A stretch of 64,000 nucleotides of DNA from DASSUW01 sp963844205 (GTDB taxonomy: Bacteria; Actinomycetota; Thermoleophilia; Solirubrobacterales; Solirubrobacteraceae). The translations under genes were made by a program, and so were the position numbers. The stretch is from NCBI GenBank assembly GCA_963844205.1, contig CAWJNK010000014.1:1364001-1428000 (forward strand), read 5' to 3'. The notes beneath the pieces are model-generated. The model searched no databases. It was not told the origin of the DNA and saw only the letters and a program-made list of their open reading frames with translations. Below are positions 53,203 to 62,188 of this stretch, piece by piece (the first letter of the stretch is position 1; each line of letters begins with the position of its first letter).

Positions 53203-54281
53203 GGCCGGATCCGGCGGCGTTCGCCGCGCTGCTGTGTGACTACTGCCTGGAGGTCTCGCCCGGCCAGCAGGTGGTGGTGCGGTCGACGACCCTCGCCTCG
53301 CCGCTCCTGCTCGCCGTGCAGCGCGCGATGCTGGAGCGCGAGGCGTGGCCGCTGTTGCGCGTGTCGCTGCCCGAGCAGGAGGCGTCGTTCTGGTCCGCCG
53401 CCCGCGAGCGCCATCTCGATGCGTTCGCGCCGCTCGACCTCGCGGAGACCGAAGGGACCGACGCCTCGCTGTCGATCCACGCGCCGGCGAACACGCGCGA
53501 GCTGGCCGGGGTCGACCCCGCCGTCCTCGCTCGTGCCGCCCGCGCCCGTGCCCCCGTACGCGAGGCCGCACTGCGCCGCCGGTGGTGCGTGTCGCTGTGG
53601 CCGACGGCGGCGGGCGCGCAAGAGGCGGGGATGTCCACCGCCGACTTCGCCGCCTTCGTCGAGCGGGCGCTGTTCCTGGACCGTGACGACCCCGCCGCGG
53701 CGTGGGCCGACCTCTCCTCCCTCCAAGCGCAGTTGATCTCGCGGTTGTCGGCGGCCTCGGAACTGCGCATCGAGGGAGAGGGCACGGATCTCTCGTTGTC
53801 GGTTGCAGGCCGGGTGTGGGTGAACTCCGACGGGCGCCGGAACATGCCATCGGGCGAGGTGTTCACCGGGCCGGTCGAGACGTCCGCATCGGGCGTCGTG
53901 CGGTTCGACATCCCGTCCTCCCCGCGCGGGGTCGAGGTCTCCGGCATCTCGCTCGAGTTCCGCGACGGCGTGGTCGTCGAGGCGCACGCCGACCGCGGCG
54001 ACGACGTGCTCCAGGCCATGCTCGCGACCGACGACGGCGCCCGCCGGCTCGGCGAGATCGGCATTGGCACGAACACCGGCATCGACCGCCCGGTCGGGAC
54101 GATCCTGTTCGACGAGAAGATCGGCGGCACCGTCCACCTCGCCCTCGGCCGCTCGTATCCCGAGACCGGCGGCACGAACGAGTCCGCGATCCACTGGGAC
54201 ATGATCTGCGACCTCCGCACCGGAGGCCGCATCACCGCCGACGGAACCCCCGTCCTCGTCGACGGCAAGCTCGTCACGTAG
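53199..54281 (+). CDS. M29 family aminopeptidase
   Basis: A 360-residue thermophilic-aminopeptidase-like metallopeptidase. The co-catalytic metal site is visible as NMPSGEVFTGPVE (Glu), EIGIGTNTGI (Glu), LFDEKIGGTVHLALG (Glu, His) and SAIHWDMICD (His, Asp). It removes N-terminal residues from peptides in the cytoplasm. GTG start, GTGA overlap with the preceding gene. It is the third gene of the SnoaL-lactamase operon. Confidence 0.9.
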   Translation: MRPDPAAFAALLCDYCLEVSPGQQVVVRSTTLASPLLLAVQRAMLEREAWPLLRVSLPEQEASFWSAARERHLDAFAPLDLAETEGTDASLSIHAPANTRELAGVDPAVLARAARARAPVREAALRRRWCVSLWPTAAGAQEAGMSTADFAAFVERALFLDRDDPAAAWADLSSLQAQLISRLSAASELRIEGEGTDLSLSVAGRVWVNSDGRRNMPSGEVFTGPVETSASGVVRFDIPSSPRGVEVSGISLEFRDGVVVEAHADRGDDVLQAMLATDDGARRLGEIGIGTNTGIDRPVGTILFDEKIGGTVHLALGRSYPETGGTNESAIHWDMICDLRTGGRITADGTPVLVDGKLVT

Positions 54282-54358
54282 GGGCGAATTCGACGCCGTG
54301 GCGCCTTTACGTCGATCTGCCCATCCGGCGGGCCGACGGTCGTGCGAGCATTGCTGCC

Positions 54359-55000
54359 GTGCGGGTCGTGATCGCGGAGGATCTCGCGCTCCTGCGCGAC
54401 GGGCTGGAGCGGCTGCTGCGTGACAGCGGTTTCGACGTCGTGGCTGCGGTCGCGGACGGCCCGGCGCTGCTCGAGGCCGTCGAGCGAACCGACCCCGACG
54501 TCGCGATCGTCGACGTCCGCCTCCCCCCGGCGTTCCGCGACGAGGGCGTCCGCGCGGCGCTCGAGCTGCGCCGCCGCCGGGCGGCGTTCCCGGTCCTGAT
54601 CCTGTCGCAGTACGTCGAGCAGACGTACGCCGCCGAGCTGCTCGCCGACGGCACCGGCGGCGTCGGCTACCTGCTCAAGGACCGCGTCTCGGACGTCCGC
54701 GACTTCGTGGAGGCCGTGCGGCGCGTGGCGTCGGGCGGGATGGCGCTCGACCCCGAGGCGGTCGCCCAGCTCGTCGCCGGCCACGAGGACGACCCGCTCG
54801 CCCAGCTCAGCACGCGCGAGCGCGCCGTGCTCGCCCGCATGGCCGAGGGCCGCACCAACCACGGGATCGCCGACGAGCTGGAGATCACCCCCAGCGGGGT
54901 GGAGAAGCACGTCGCGAGCATCTTCGCCAAGCTCGGGCTCCCGCCCGCCGAGAGCGCGCACCGGCGCGTGCTCGCCGTGGTCGCCTACCTCAGCGAGTGA
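54359..55000 (+). CDS. NarL/FixJ-type response regulator
   Basis: A 213-residue regulator. The receiver domain (VVIAEDLALLRDGLERLL, phosphoacceptor Asp in VAIVDVRLPP, Lys in GYLLKDRV) is followed by a LuxR-type HTH (LSTRERAVLARMAEGRTNHG, then SGVEKHVASIFAKLGL). There is no histidine kinase beside it, so its partner is elsewhere. The GTG gives the natural start RVVIAED. The 3' end overlaps the map gene by 11 bases, tail to tail. Confidence 0.9.
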   Translation: MRVVIAEDLALLRDGLERLLRDSGFDVVAAVADGPALLEAVERTDPDVAIVDVRLPPAFRDEGVRAALELRRRRAAFPVLILSQYVEQTYAAELLADGTGGVGYLLKDRVSDVRDFVEAVRRVASGGMALDPEAVAQLVAGHEDDPLAQLSTRERAVLARMAEGRTNHGIADELEITPSGVEKHVASIFAKLGLPPAESAHRRVLAVVAYLSE

Positions 55001-55730
55001 GGATCAGCGGCGCGCCGTCGGTGACGACGATGGTGTGCTCGACATGGGCCGCGGGCGCGCCGTCGGCCGTGCTGATCGTCCAGCCGTCGTCGCCCTGGCG
55101 GATGCCCGGCGCCCCCGCGCCGAGGATCGGCTCGACGGTGATGACCAGCCCCGCGTGGAGGCGCGTGGGATCGCCCGCGTCGGGGGTGTTGGGGATCGAC
55201 GGCGGCTCGTGGATCGTGCGCCCGATCCCGTGGCCGCCGAGTTCGTCGAGCGGGGAGACGCCGTGGCGCGCGGCCTCGTCGGCGACCGCCTGGCTGATCG
55301 CGCGGACCGGGGCGTCGCGGGTGGCGGCGGCGAGGCCGCGATCGAGCGCCGCGGCCGCCGCGCGAACGAGGCGGGCCGAGCGAGGCGCGATCGGCCCGAC
55401 CGGCACGGTCACGCAGGCGTCGGCGTAGAAGCCGTCGAGCTCGGCGGTGACGTCGAGCTTCACGAGGTCGCCCCGCCGCAGCCGGCGGCGGTCGGGCACG
55501 GCGTGCACCGCCTCGTCGTTGACGCTGATGAACACCTCGCACGGGGCGTCGTAGACGAGCTTCGGCGCCGACCGCGCGCCATGACGGGCGAACACGCGGC
55601 CGGCGAGCCGGTCGAGCTCCACGGGTTGCACACCCGGCTGCACCCGCCGGCGCAGCTCGCGCAGCACGACCGCCACCACGCGACCCGCCCGCCTCAGGCC
55701 TTCGAGCTCGGCTTCGGTCTCGATCGACAT
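54990..55730 (-). CDS. map: Methionine aminopeptidase, type I
   Basis: A 246-residue enzyme that removes the initiator Met. The two-metal site is visible: Asp in KLDVTAELDGFYADACV (two Asp), His in GGHGIGRTIHEPP, Glu in VITVEPIL and Glu in AHVEHTIVVT. The loop ISVNDEAVHAVP replaces the usual NEVVCHGIP, keeping its His. ATG at 55730 with GACAAT nine bases upstream; longer GTG versions exist. Divergent from pyruvate kinase. Confidence 0.9.
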   Translation of the reverse strand: MSIETEAELEGLRRAGRVVAVVLRELRRRVQPGVQPVELDRLAGRVFARHGARSAPKLVYDAPCEVFISVNDEAVHAVPDRRRLRRGDLVKLDVTAELDGFYADACVTVPVGPIAPRSARLVRAAAAALDRGLAAATRDAPVRAISQAVADEAARHGVSPLDELGGHGIGRTIHEPPSIPNTPDAGDPTRLHAGLVITVEPILGAGAPGIRQGDDGWTISTADGAPAAHVEHTIVVTDGAPLILTR

Positions 55731-55777
55731 CCCGGACACATTGTCCACGCCGCGCAACCGGTACCGTGCGCCGTCCC

Positions 55778-57187
55778 ATGCGCCGCACCAAGATCGTCGC
55801 CACCATCGGCCCTGCCTCGCGCGACCCCGAGGTCCTCGTCCGCATGGTGGACGCGGGCATGGACGTGGCGCGCCTGAACTTCTCGCACGGCAGCGCGGAG
55901 GAGCACGCCGACACGGCGCGGCTGGTGCGCGACGCCGCCGGGCGAGCCGGCCGCCAGGTGGCAATCCTCCAGGACCTGCCCGGCCCCAAGCTGCGCATCG
56001 GCCCGCTCGTCGACGGCATCGCCGAGCTCAAGCCCGGCGACCACCTCACGTTCGTGTGCGGCGCCAACGGCTTCGAGGGCAGCGCCGAGCGCATGGCGAT
56101 CACGTGGGCCGGCCTCGCCAACAGCGTGCACACCGACGAGATCATGTACCTCGCCGACGGCGCCGTCCGCCTGCGCGTGACGGCCACGCGGCCGGGCGAC
56201 GGGGAGATCGACGCGGAGGTGGAGGTCGGCGGCGCGGTCGCGTCGCGCCAGGGCCTCAACATCCCCGGCGAGGCCGCGGCGCTGCCCGCGGTCCCCGAGG
56301 AGGACCTCGAGCACGTCCGCACCGGCGAGCAGATCGGCGTCGACCTCGTGGCGCTGAGCTTCGTCCGCCGCGCCGAGGACATCACGTTCCTGCGCAAGCA
56401 CACGCGGCTGCCGCTGATCGCCAAGATCGAGAAGCCGCAGGCCGTCCAGCGGGCGGAGGAGATCGTCCGCGCCGCCGACTGCGTGATGGTCGCCCGCGGC
56501 GACCTCGGCATCGAGCTCCGGATCGAGGAGGTCCCGATCGTGCAGAAGCAGGTGATCGCGCTCGCCGGCGCGCTCGCCCGGCCCTCGATCACCGCCACCC
56601 AGATGCTCGACTCGATGGTCCGCTCCTCGCGCCCGACGCGCGCCGAGGTGACCGACGTCGCCAACGCGATCCTCGACGGCACCGACGCGGTGATGCTCTC
56701 CCAGGAGAGCGCGGTCGGGCAGTACCCGGTCGAGTCGGTGGCGATGCTGGCCTCGATCGCCGAGCGAACGGAGCTCACGCTGCCGTACCGGGAGTGGAAC
56801 GAGCGGCGCGTGCGGCGCGATCGCCGCGACCCGGCCTACACGCTCGCCTACACGGCATGCCGCGCGGCGCACGAGCTCGGCCTCGCCGCGCTCGTGGTCC
56901 CGACGCTCAGCGGCCGCTCGGCCCGCCTGATCTCCGCGCACCGGCCGACCGTGCCGATCTACGCGCTCTCGCCCGGCCGCGAGACGGTGCGGCGCTGCGG
57001 GCTGATGTGGGGCGTGCAGGCCGCGTCGATGCGCCGCTTCGAGGTGACCGAGGAGCTGATCCGCGCCGCGGTCGACCGCACGATCGAGCTCGGCTGGGTC
57101 AAGAAGGGCGACCGCGTCGGCGTCACCGCCGGCCTGCCGTCGGGCAAGCCGGGGACGACGAGCCTGTTGCAGATTCAGGAGGCGTAG
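55778..57187 (+). CDS. pyk: Pyruvate kinase
   Basis: A 469-residue glycolytic enzyme making pyruvate and ATP from PEP and ADP. It opens with RRTKIVATIGPASRD and RLNFSHG, and carries the active-site LPLIAKIEKPQA (Lys, Glu), VMVARGDLGIE and SITATQMLDSM. The C-terminal allosteric domain (~340-469) is present. The ATG at 55778 is favoured because TACCGT (55762-55767) precedes it by ten bases; the GTG at 55766 lies inside that hexamer. It overlaps the ABC1 gene by 13 bases, tail to tail. Confidence 0.95.
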   Translation: MRRTKIVATIGPASRDPEVLVRMVDAGMDVARLNFSHGSAEEHADTARLVRDAAGRAGRQVAILQDLPGPKLRIGPLVDGIAELKPGDHLTFVCGANGFEGSAERMAITWAGLANSVHTDEIMYLADGAVRLRVTATRPGDGEIDAEVEVGGAVASRQGLNIPGEAAALPAVPEEDLEHVRTGEQIGVDLVALSFVRRAEDITFLRKHTRLPLIAKIEKPQAVQRAEEIVRAADCVMVARGDLGIELRIEEVPIVQKQVIALAGALARPSITATQMLDSMVRSSRPTRAEVTDVANAILDGTDAVMLSQESAVGQYPVESVAMLASIAERTELTLPYREWNERRVRRDRRDPAYTLAYTACRAAHELGLAALVVPTLSGRSARLISAHRPTVPIYALSPGRETVRRCGLMWGVQAASMRRFEVTEELIRAAVDRTIELGWVKKGDRVGVTAGLPSGKPGTTSLLQIQEA

Positions 57188-58548
57188 AACTCGGCCTCGA
57201 GGCGGCCGAGCTCGGTCACCGGCGCGTCCTTGTACATCCACTCGCGCGCGATCCGGTGCCAGTTGCCGTTCGCCTGGAGCTGGGACAGGACCGCGAGCGT
57301 GAGCAGCTCGACGCGGCGGCCGAACAGGTGGTCGGCGGGCAGCGTCTCGTGGCGCATCTGCCCGAAGTGCGACGACCGCGGGTCGGACATCTCGATCATC
57401 ACCTCGGTCGCGATCTCGGGCGAGAGGTGGATCTCCTCGTCGAGCACGTACCACCACGTCGCGTCGAGGAACTGGGCGAGCAGCTTGTCGGGCCGGAAGC
57501 GGTCGGGCTCGCGCAGGAAGCCCGTGGTGCTGAAGATCTCGTGCAGCCGCTCGCCGTCGCCCTCGTGCCCGGCCCGCTGGCACTCGAGCTCGATCTCGAT
57601 CAGCTCGGCGGGCATCACCTTGAACAGCCCGAAGTCCAGGAACGCGACGCTGCCGTCGGGCTGGAGCAGGAAGTTCCCGGGATGCGGGTCGCCGGAGAAC
57701 TGCCGGTGCCGGTACATGCAGCCGAAGAAGAAGCGGAACACGATCTCGCCGACCCGGTCGCGCGTCGCCTGGTCGAGCTCCTTGATCGCGTCGAAGCCGA
57801 GCCCGGTGACGTACTCGCTGACGAGCACCTTCTCGCGCGACAGCGAGGTCACGACCTCGGGGACGCGGATGAACGGGTGCCCACGGAAGATCCGCGCCAG
57901 CGTCCGCTGGTGCTGGGCCTCGAGCTCGTAGTCGAGCTCGTCGCCGATCCGGGCGCGGATCTCCTCCGCCGTGCTCTTGACGTCGAGCCCCGGCGCGATC
58001 CGCTTCATCAGCCGCAGGATGATCCCGAGGTTCTGCATGTCGGCCCGCACGGCCTGGGCGACGCCCGGGTACTGGACCTTGACCGCCACGTCGCGGCCGT
58101 CGTGCAGCCTCGCGCGGTAGACCTGGCCGATGGAGGCGGCCGCGATCGGCTCGGGATCGAACGCGTCGAACGCGTCCTCGAGCGACTCGCCGAGGTCGGA
58201 CTCCATCACCTTGCGCATGTCGCTGAACCGCACCTTCGGCGCGGCGTCGCGAAGCTCGCCGAGCTTGCGCTGGAACTCCTCGCGGTGCTCTTCGGGCACG
58301 AGCCCGACGTCGAGGAAGCTCATGACCTGCCCGAGCTTCATCGCCGCGCCCTTCATCGTGCCCAGCGCGGCGACGATCTGCTCGGCCGCCTCGAGGTTGC
58401 GCCGCTCGAGCGCGGCCTGCTTCCCCTCGTCGGACCGGCCGAGGTTGGTCGCCCGCGTGCCGAGATGGCGCGCCGCCTGCCCCGCGGCCAGGCCGGAGAC
58501 CCGCGCGGTGCGCGCCACGCGCGAGGTCGGGATCCGGTCCTTGGCCAC
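57175..58548 (-). CDS. ABC1/UbiB-family atypical kinase
   Basis: A 457-residue ABC1 (ADCK/UbiB) protein. The signature KxGQ is in MKGAAMKLGQVMSFL (~70-84); AAASIGQVYRARL and VAVKVQYPG form the modified A-loop and Lys; SGDPHPGNFLLQ and LDFGLFK are the catalytic and DFG loops. Members show ATPase activity linked to prenyl-lipid (quinone) metabolism. There is no UbiB-type C-terminal membrane pair. The GTG is preceded by GGGAGGAA at six bases. Confidence 0.9.
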   Translation of the reverse strand: MAKDRIPTSRVARTARVSGLAAGQAARHLGTRATNLGRSDEGKQAALERRNLEAAEQIVAALGTMKGAAMKLGQVMSFLDVGLVPEEHREEFQRKLGELRDAAPKVRFSDMRKVMESDLGESLEDAFDAFDPEPIAAASIGQVYRARLHDGRDVAVKVQYPGVAQAVRADMQNLGIILRLMKRIAPGLDVKSTAEEIRARIGDELDYELEAQHQRTLARIFRGHPFIRVPEVVTSLSREKVLVSEYVTGLGFDAIKELDQATRDRVGEIVFRFFFGCMYRHRQFSGDPHPGNFLLQPDGSVAFLDFGLFKVMPAELIEIELECQRAGHEGDGERLHEIFSTTGFLREPDRFRPDKLLAQFLDATWWYVLDEEIHLSPEIATEVMIEMSDPRSSHFGQMRHETLPADHLFGRRVELLTLAVLSQLQANGNWHRIAREWMYKDAPVTELGRLEAEFYAS

Positions 58549-58564
58549 TAGTGGTTCCTCCCGT

Positions 58565-58638
58565 GGGTCGCGGCGTCCTTGGGCGGCCGCTGGCACCGCG
58601 TAGCAAGGACGCAGACCCGCAGGAATCCCCCCGGGATT
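58565..58638 (-). terminator. Hairpin cluster between the Thr/Pro-tail gene and the ABC1 gene
   Basis: GGGTC...GCGTCCTT pairs with AAGGACGC...GACCC (58565-58618), and AATCCC/GGGATT forms a short hairpin at 58624-58638. Together they fill most of the 58549-58711 gap and could end the upstream gene and shape the ABC1 leader. Confidence 0.5.
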
Positions 58639-58711
58639 TCAAGGGTTGAGGACGCCGCTAGGCGGTGATCAGCGGTCGATCCAAGGGCGTCGGGACTCGC
58701 GGGAGGGGCCA

Positions 58712-59338
58712 CTACGGCGTCGGGGTCGGGGTGGGGGCGGCGTCCAGCGGCGCCGGAGTCTCCGTCGGAGCGGCCGTCGGGGTCGGCGTGGCGGTCGGCT
58801 CCGGCGTCTCGGTCGCGTCCGGCGTCCCGGTCGGCGTCGGCGTCGTTGTCGGCGTCGGGGTCTCCTGCTGCGAGCCGGAGAAGAACGTCGTGTTGCCGCC
58901 GTCCTTCGTGGCCGGCCCGCCCAGCACGAGCTCGGACATCGTGAGCCCGACGACGGCGATGGCGAACGCCGCCGCGCCGGTCGCCAGCGCGAGCTTCCAG
59001 TGATGCCGGACCGGCGGCCGCGACCGCAGCCCGAACGGGTCGTCCTCACGCACGGTCACGTCGCGCTCGCCGGGCGGGAGCGGGTCGAACTCGGGATCCC
59101 GCACCGCCGCGCCGGTCGCGCTGCGGCGCGTCACGGTCTTCGTGGCGGCGGTGATGCGGGTGGCGGGCTTGCTCAGCGCCTCCGACACCACCGCCACGAT
59201 CACCGGCGTCATCGCCGTCGCCACGAGCGTCCCCCGCTCCCAGATCATGGGCACGACGACGGCGGCCGCCACCGCGGCGAGCGCGGAGATGACGAGCGTC
59301 TGGATCGAGATCCCGGTGCGCTTCTCCTCTGAAGCCAT
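58712..59338 (-). CDS. Membrane protein with Thr/Pro-rich tail
   Basis: A 208-residue protein with two or three hydrophobic segments (IQTLVISALAAVAAAVVVPMIW near residues 12-33, LVATAMTPVIVAVV, and LALATGAAAFAIAVVGLTM near 118-136). The last ~50 residues are a low-complexity run of TPTPT, TETPEP and TPTAAP repeats, probably exposed outside the cell as a wall-spanning stalk. No family is recognised. The lactamase-fold gene lies upstream on the same strand, 11 bases away. Confidence 0.7.
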   Translation of the reverse strand: MASEEKRTGISIQTLVISALAAVAAAVVVPMIWERGTLVATAMTPVIVAVVSEALSKPATRITAATKTVTRRSATGAAVRDPEFDPLPPGERDVTVREDDPFGLRSRPPVRHHWKLALATGAAAFAIAVVGLTMSELVLGGPATKDGGNTTFFSGSQQETPTPTTTPTPTGTPDATETPEPTATPTPTAAPTETPAPLDAAPTPTPTP

Positions 59339-59349
59339 GCCCTCTTGTT

Positions 59350-60081
59350 CTAGCGGGCGACCTTCGAGCCGGGCACGATGTCGTCGCGACCATCGGGCCA
59401 GCGCACCCAGGCCTTGTGCCCGCCGTCGTAGTCGTCGCCGAGCAGGACGAGCGTCGCCGGCTCGCCCAGCGCGGTGCAAGACTCGGAGCCCTCGGGATCG
59501 AGCCCGCGCCAGATGCGCACGAAGCGGTTGGTCTCCAGCTCGTCGCCGACCGTGGTGGGGTCCGTGTGGCCGGGCCGGACCACGGTCTCCGGCGGCAGCT
59601 CGAGCAGCACGTCCATGATCGAGCGCTTGAGATCCTCGTAGCCGGTGCTGCCGGGGGCGCGCACGCCGCCGACCGAGCCCTTGAACAGCGTGTCGCCGGT
59701 GAACACGTTGCCGTCGGCCACGAGCGCCAGCATCCCCGCCGTGTGGCCGGGGGTGTGGAGCGCGCGCACGGTCACGCCGCCGATCTGCAGCTCGTCGCCG
59801 TCGTTCAGCTCACCGGTCGTGCCCGGGACCCGCTCCTCGGGATGCGACAGCACGGCGGCATCGGGCCAGCGCTCGAGCGCCTCGCCCAGCTCGGCCACGT
59901 GGTCGCCGTGGTGGTGGGTGAGGAGGATGTGCGTGACGTTCAGGTCGTGCCGGTCGGCGGCCTCGAACAGCGGACCGAGCGGCCCGCCGGCGTCGACGAG
60001 AAAGGCGTCGCCGCCGTCCTCCGCCGCGACCAGGTACGTGTTGGAGAGCCAGCCATCGCTCATGGAGCGTTCGACGATCAT
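59350..60081 (-). CDS. Metallo-beta-lactamase fold hydrolase, glyoxalase II-like
   Basis: A 243-residue MBL protein. The zinc motif ILLTHHHGDHVAELG (THxHxDH), HTPGHTAGM, FTGDTLFKGSVG and VRPGHTDPTTVGDE match hydroxyacylglutathione hydrolase or persulfide-dioxygenase-like enzymes. The C-terminal ~50 residues form a separate small beta-rich segment. The ATG lies seven bases after TACCCT (60089-60094, minus strand), which it shares in part with the divergent glyoxalase I-like gene. The pairing suggests a methylglyoxal detoxification pair. Confidence 0.88.
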   Translation of the reverse strand: MIVERSMSDGWLSNTYLVAAEDGGDAFLVDAGGPLGPLFEAADRHDLNVTHILLTHHHGDHVAELGEALERWPDAAVLSHPEERVPGTTGELNDGDELQIGGVTVRALHTPGHTAGMLALVADGNVFTGDTLFKGSVGGVRAPGSTGYEDLKRSIMDVLLELPPETVVRPGHTDPTTVGDELETNRFVRIWRGLDPEGSESCTALGEPATLVLLGDDYDGGHKAWVRWPDGRDDIVPGSKVAR

Positions 60082-60088
60082 GCGCCGG

Positions 60089-60098
60089 AGGGTACGCT
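60089..60098. promoter_or_regulatory. Bidirectional promoter core, AGGGTACGCT
   Basis: TACCCT on the minus strand (60089-60094) and TACGCT on the plus strand (60093-60098) share TA. Each lies seven bases from its start codon (ATG 60081, GTG 60106). The two genes resemble glyoxalase II and glyoxalase I. Confidence 0.7.
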
Positions 60099-60105
60099 CC
60101 GACCC

Positions 60106-60483
60106 GTGGAACTCATCCATACCTGCTACCGGATCGGGGACATCGACCGCAGCGTCGCGTTCTACGAGGCGCTCGGGTTCGAGGAGCGCCGGCGGATGCC
60201 GATCCGCGACGAGGCGATCAACGTCTTCATGGGCCTGCCCGGCGACGGCGACCGGCTGGAGCTCACCTACAACCACGGGGTCGACTCGTACGAGCTCGGC
60301 ACGGGCTACAACCACATCGCGCTCACCGTCGACGACCTCGACGGCACGCTCGAGAACCTCTCCGGCAAGGGCATCGAGCCCGAGAAGCCGCCGTACCGCG
60401 TGCGCGAGGGCGGCTCGCGGATCTGCTTCGTCCGCGATCCGGACGGCTACCGCATCGAGCTGATCGAGCGGGGCCAGACCTGA
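60106..60483 (+). CDS. Lactoylglutathione-lyase-like VOC protein (glyoxalase I)
   Basis: A 125-residue protein close to GloA. It starts ELIHTCYRIGDIDRSVAFYEALGF and carries ELTYNHGVDSYELGTGYNHIA and FVRDPDGYRIELIER, holding His, Glu, His and Glu metal ligands at ~5, 53, 70 and 120. Glyoxalase I isomerises the thiol-methylglyoxal adduct, which a glyoxalase II-like enzyme (59350) then hydrolyses. Actinobacteria use other thiols than glutathione, so the cosubstrate is open. GTG start seven bases after TACGCT. Confidence 0.9.
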   Translation: MELIHTCYRIGDIDRSVAFYEALGFEERRRMPIRDEAINVFMGLPGDGDRLELTYNHGVDSYELGTGYNHIALTVDDLDGTLENLSGKGIEPEKPPYRVREGGSRICFVRDPDGYRIELIERGQT

Positions 60484-60495
60484 GGCCTGGCCCCG
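60469..60495. terminator. Bidirectional terminator between VOC and M28 genes
   Basis: CGGGGCCAG pairs with CTGGCCCCG across nine bases. The stop codon of the glyoxalase gene lies in the loop, and the convergent peptidase gene ends eight bases further on. Confidence 0.65.
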
Positions 60496-60502
60496 TGTGA
60501 TC

Positions 60503-62062
60503 TCAGAAGCCGGGCGGGACCTCGAGCTCGAGGTGCCCCCCGTTCGCGCCGGCGCCCGTGCCGGTCGCGCCCGCCGTCGCGGTCGACGGGAACAGGCGCT
60601 TCGTCTGCGCCAGCGTGATCGTCGCGTGCGCGGCCGCGTCGCTCATCTGGTCGAGCGCGGTCGTGTTCAGGTTCCCGGTGTCGTCGCAGCCGAGGTGGTA
60701 GCAGGGGTCGTACGGCTCCCCCGCGGTGCCGCCGTAGATCGCCGCCTCCTCCGCCGTCTTGATGACCTCGGCGCCGGTGAACAGGCCGCCCGCCGGGATG
60801 CCGACGGCGATGAACGGCCCGTAGTCCGATCGGCCGTCGAACGCCGTCGGCTCGGTCGCGAGCCCCTCGCCCTCGAAGTAGTCGAGGAAGATCTCCTCGA
60901 TCTCGGCCGAGGCCGGGGGCGCCCCGCCCGGGGGCGGATCGGAGTCCGACAGGTCGCCGTCGTAGACGAAGCGCACGAAGTTGGGCGAGCCGACCATGTC
61001 GAAGTTCAGCATCGCCGCGATCTTGTCCCGCTCGGACTTCGGCAGGCTGTCGACGTACGCCGTCGAGCCGAGCAGACCGTGCTCCTCGGCGCCGAACCAG
61101 ATGAAGCGGACCTTGTTGCGCGGCTTGACCTTGCGGATCTGCTCCGCGATCTCGAGGATCGTCGCCGAGCCGGACCCGTTGTCGTTGATGCCCGGACCCG
61201 GGCCGACGCTGTCGAGATGCGCGCCGACGACGATCACGTTGTCCGGATCGCCCTCAGGCGTCTCCGCGATCACGTTCGAGGTCGGATAGGTCCCGGGCCG
61301 CCAGTCGACCTTCAGGCGGGCGGTGAGGCCGGTGCTGCCCTTCTCCACGCCGTTGGCCAGCGCGGCTGCCGAGTCCAGCCTGCCCGCCACGGACGGGATC
61401 GAGATGCCGGTCACGTTGATCCACGTGCCGCCCGCCGCGTCGAAGAAGAAGATCGCCCCGGCGCCGAGCTGCTGCGCGCCGAAGAACTTCGTCCCGAGGG
61501 AGCACGACGCGCCGTCCTGCAGGATCACGATCGCGCCCTGCGGCATCCCGGCGTAGTCCGCGGCCTGACACCCGCTCGTGTTGCTCGCCGCGGTGGCGGG
61601 GTCGAGGTCGATGTCGGCCGCCCACACAGGCCTGGTGAGATCGCCGGACGGTGACGCGTACATGGAGCCGAAGTCGCCCTCGCTGAACAGCGTGCCCCCG
61701 ATGCCCGGCACGAACGAACGGGCCGGCCCGCCGGAGACGATGCTCAGGACCGGCGGCGTGTAGTCGGCGAGCAGGTCGAGCTCGAAGTCGAACGCCTGCC
61801 GGCTCACGACGAGGCCGGCCGCCTCCGCCTGGTCGGCCACGTACTGCGCCGACGCGTCGTACCCGGGCGTGCCGGAGAGCCGGTTGCCGCCGGTGAAGTC
61901 GGCGATGCCCTGAAGCGCCGACTCGTGCTCCAGGATGCCGGGCACCGTCACGGCCTCGCGGAGCTTCTTCGACGTGTTGTTGGTGCTGTGCTCGCGGTCC
62001 GCCCACGCGGGCGCTGCGAACGTCAGGGCGCCGGCGACCGCCAGCGCCAGGATCCTCTTCAC
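60503..62062 (-). CDS. Secreted M28 family aminopeptidase with PA domain
   Basis: A 519-residue exported zinc peptidase. The signal peptide MKRILALAVAGALTFAAPAWA is cleaved before DREH. A PA-like domain spans ~120-260. The M28 core shows VGAHLDSVG (His), GINDNGSGSA (bridging Asp), GAEEHGLLGS (catalytic Glu and ligand Glu), NFDMVG (Asp) and PCYHLGCD (His). It resembles the Streptomyces griseus aminopeptidase group. The last ~20 residues are Gly/Ala/Thr-rich. GTG start with GGGGGG six bases upstream. Confidence 0.92.
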   Translation of the reverse strand: MKRILALAVAGALTFAAPAWADREHSTNNTSKKLREAVTVPGILEHESALQGIADFTGGNRLSGTPGYDASAQYVADQAEAAGLVVSRQAFDFELDLLADYTPPVLSIVSGGPARSFVPGIGGTLFSEGDFGSMYASPSGDLTRPVWAADIDLDPATAASNTSGCQAADYAGMPQGAIVILQDGASCSLGTKFFGAQQLGAGAIFFFDAAGGTWINVTGISIPSVAGRLDSAAALANGVEKGSTGLTARLKVDWRPGTYPTSNVIAETPEGDPDNVIVVGAHLDSVGPGPGINDNGSGSATILEIAEQIRKVKPRNKVRFIWFGAEEHGLLGSTAYVDSLPKSERDKIAAMLNFDMVGSPNFVRFVYDGDLSDSDPPPGGAPPASAEIEEIFLDYFEGEGLATEPTAFDGRSDYGPFIAVGIPAGGLFTGAEVIKTAEEAAIYGGTAGEPYDPCYHLGCDDTGNLNTTALDQMSDAAAHATITLAQTKRLFPSTATAGATGTGAGANGGHLELEVPPGF

Positions 62063-62095
62063 TCCATTCCCCCCTCTACGTCGTGGCCGCGCTCT

Positions 62096-62117
62096 GTCCG
62101 CGGCGCGATCCGCGGAC
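62096..62117. promoter_or_regulatory. Inverted repeat between the divergent peptidase and caspase genes
   Basis: GTCCGCGG and CCGCGGAC form a perfect 8-bp inverted repeat around six bases. It lies 33 bases before the peptidase start and 71 before the caspase start, a good place for a dimeric regulator to control both. It could also be an RNA hairpin in the peptidase leader. Confidence 0.5.
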
Positions 62118-62188
62118 CCTCCCCGAAAGCGAGCAGTCCCGTCAAGGCTTGCCTGCCCGCCGGGGCGTGTGGGACGGTTGGCACGCGC

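Noticed and set aside
55694..58642. A 982-codon minus-strand open frame and similar long frames opposite real genes (13299-15716, 41545-44313, 26111-28549 upstream part)
   Set aside because: They are antisense or shifted shadows of pyruvate kinase, ABC1, symporter, LuxR, citrate synthase and GGDEF-EAL genes. Their translations are Arg/Ala/Gly-rich with no domain, as expected from strong GC bias at third positions.
58735..58870. Short repeats resembling a CRISPR or minisatellite
   Set aside because: They are in frame and encode the Thr/Pro tail of the 58712 protein; there are no equal spacers or conserved direct repeats.
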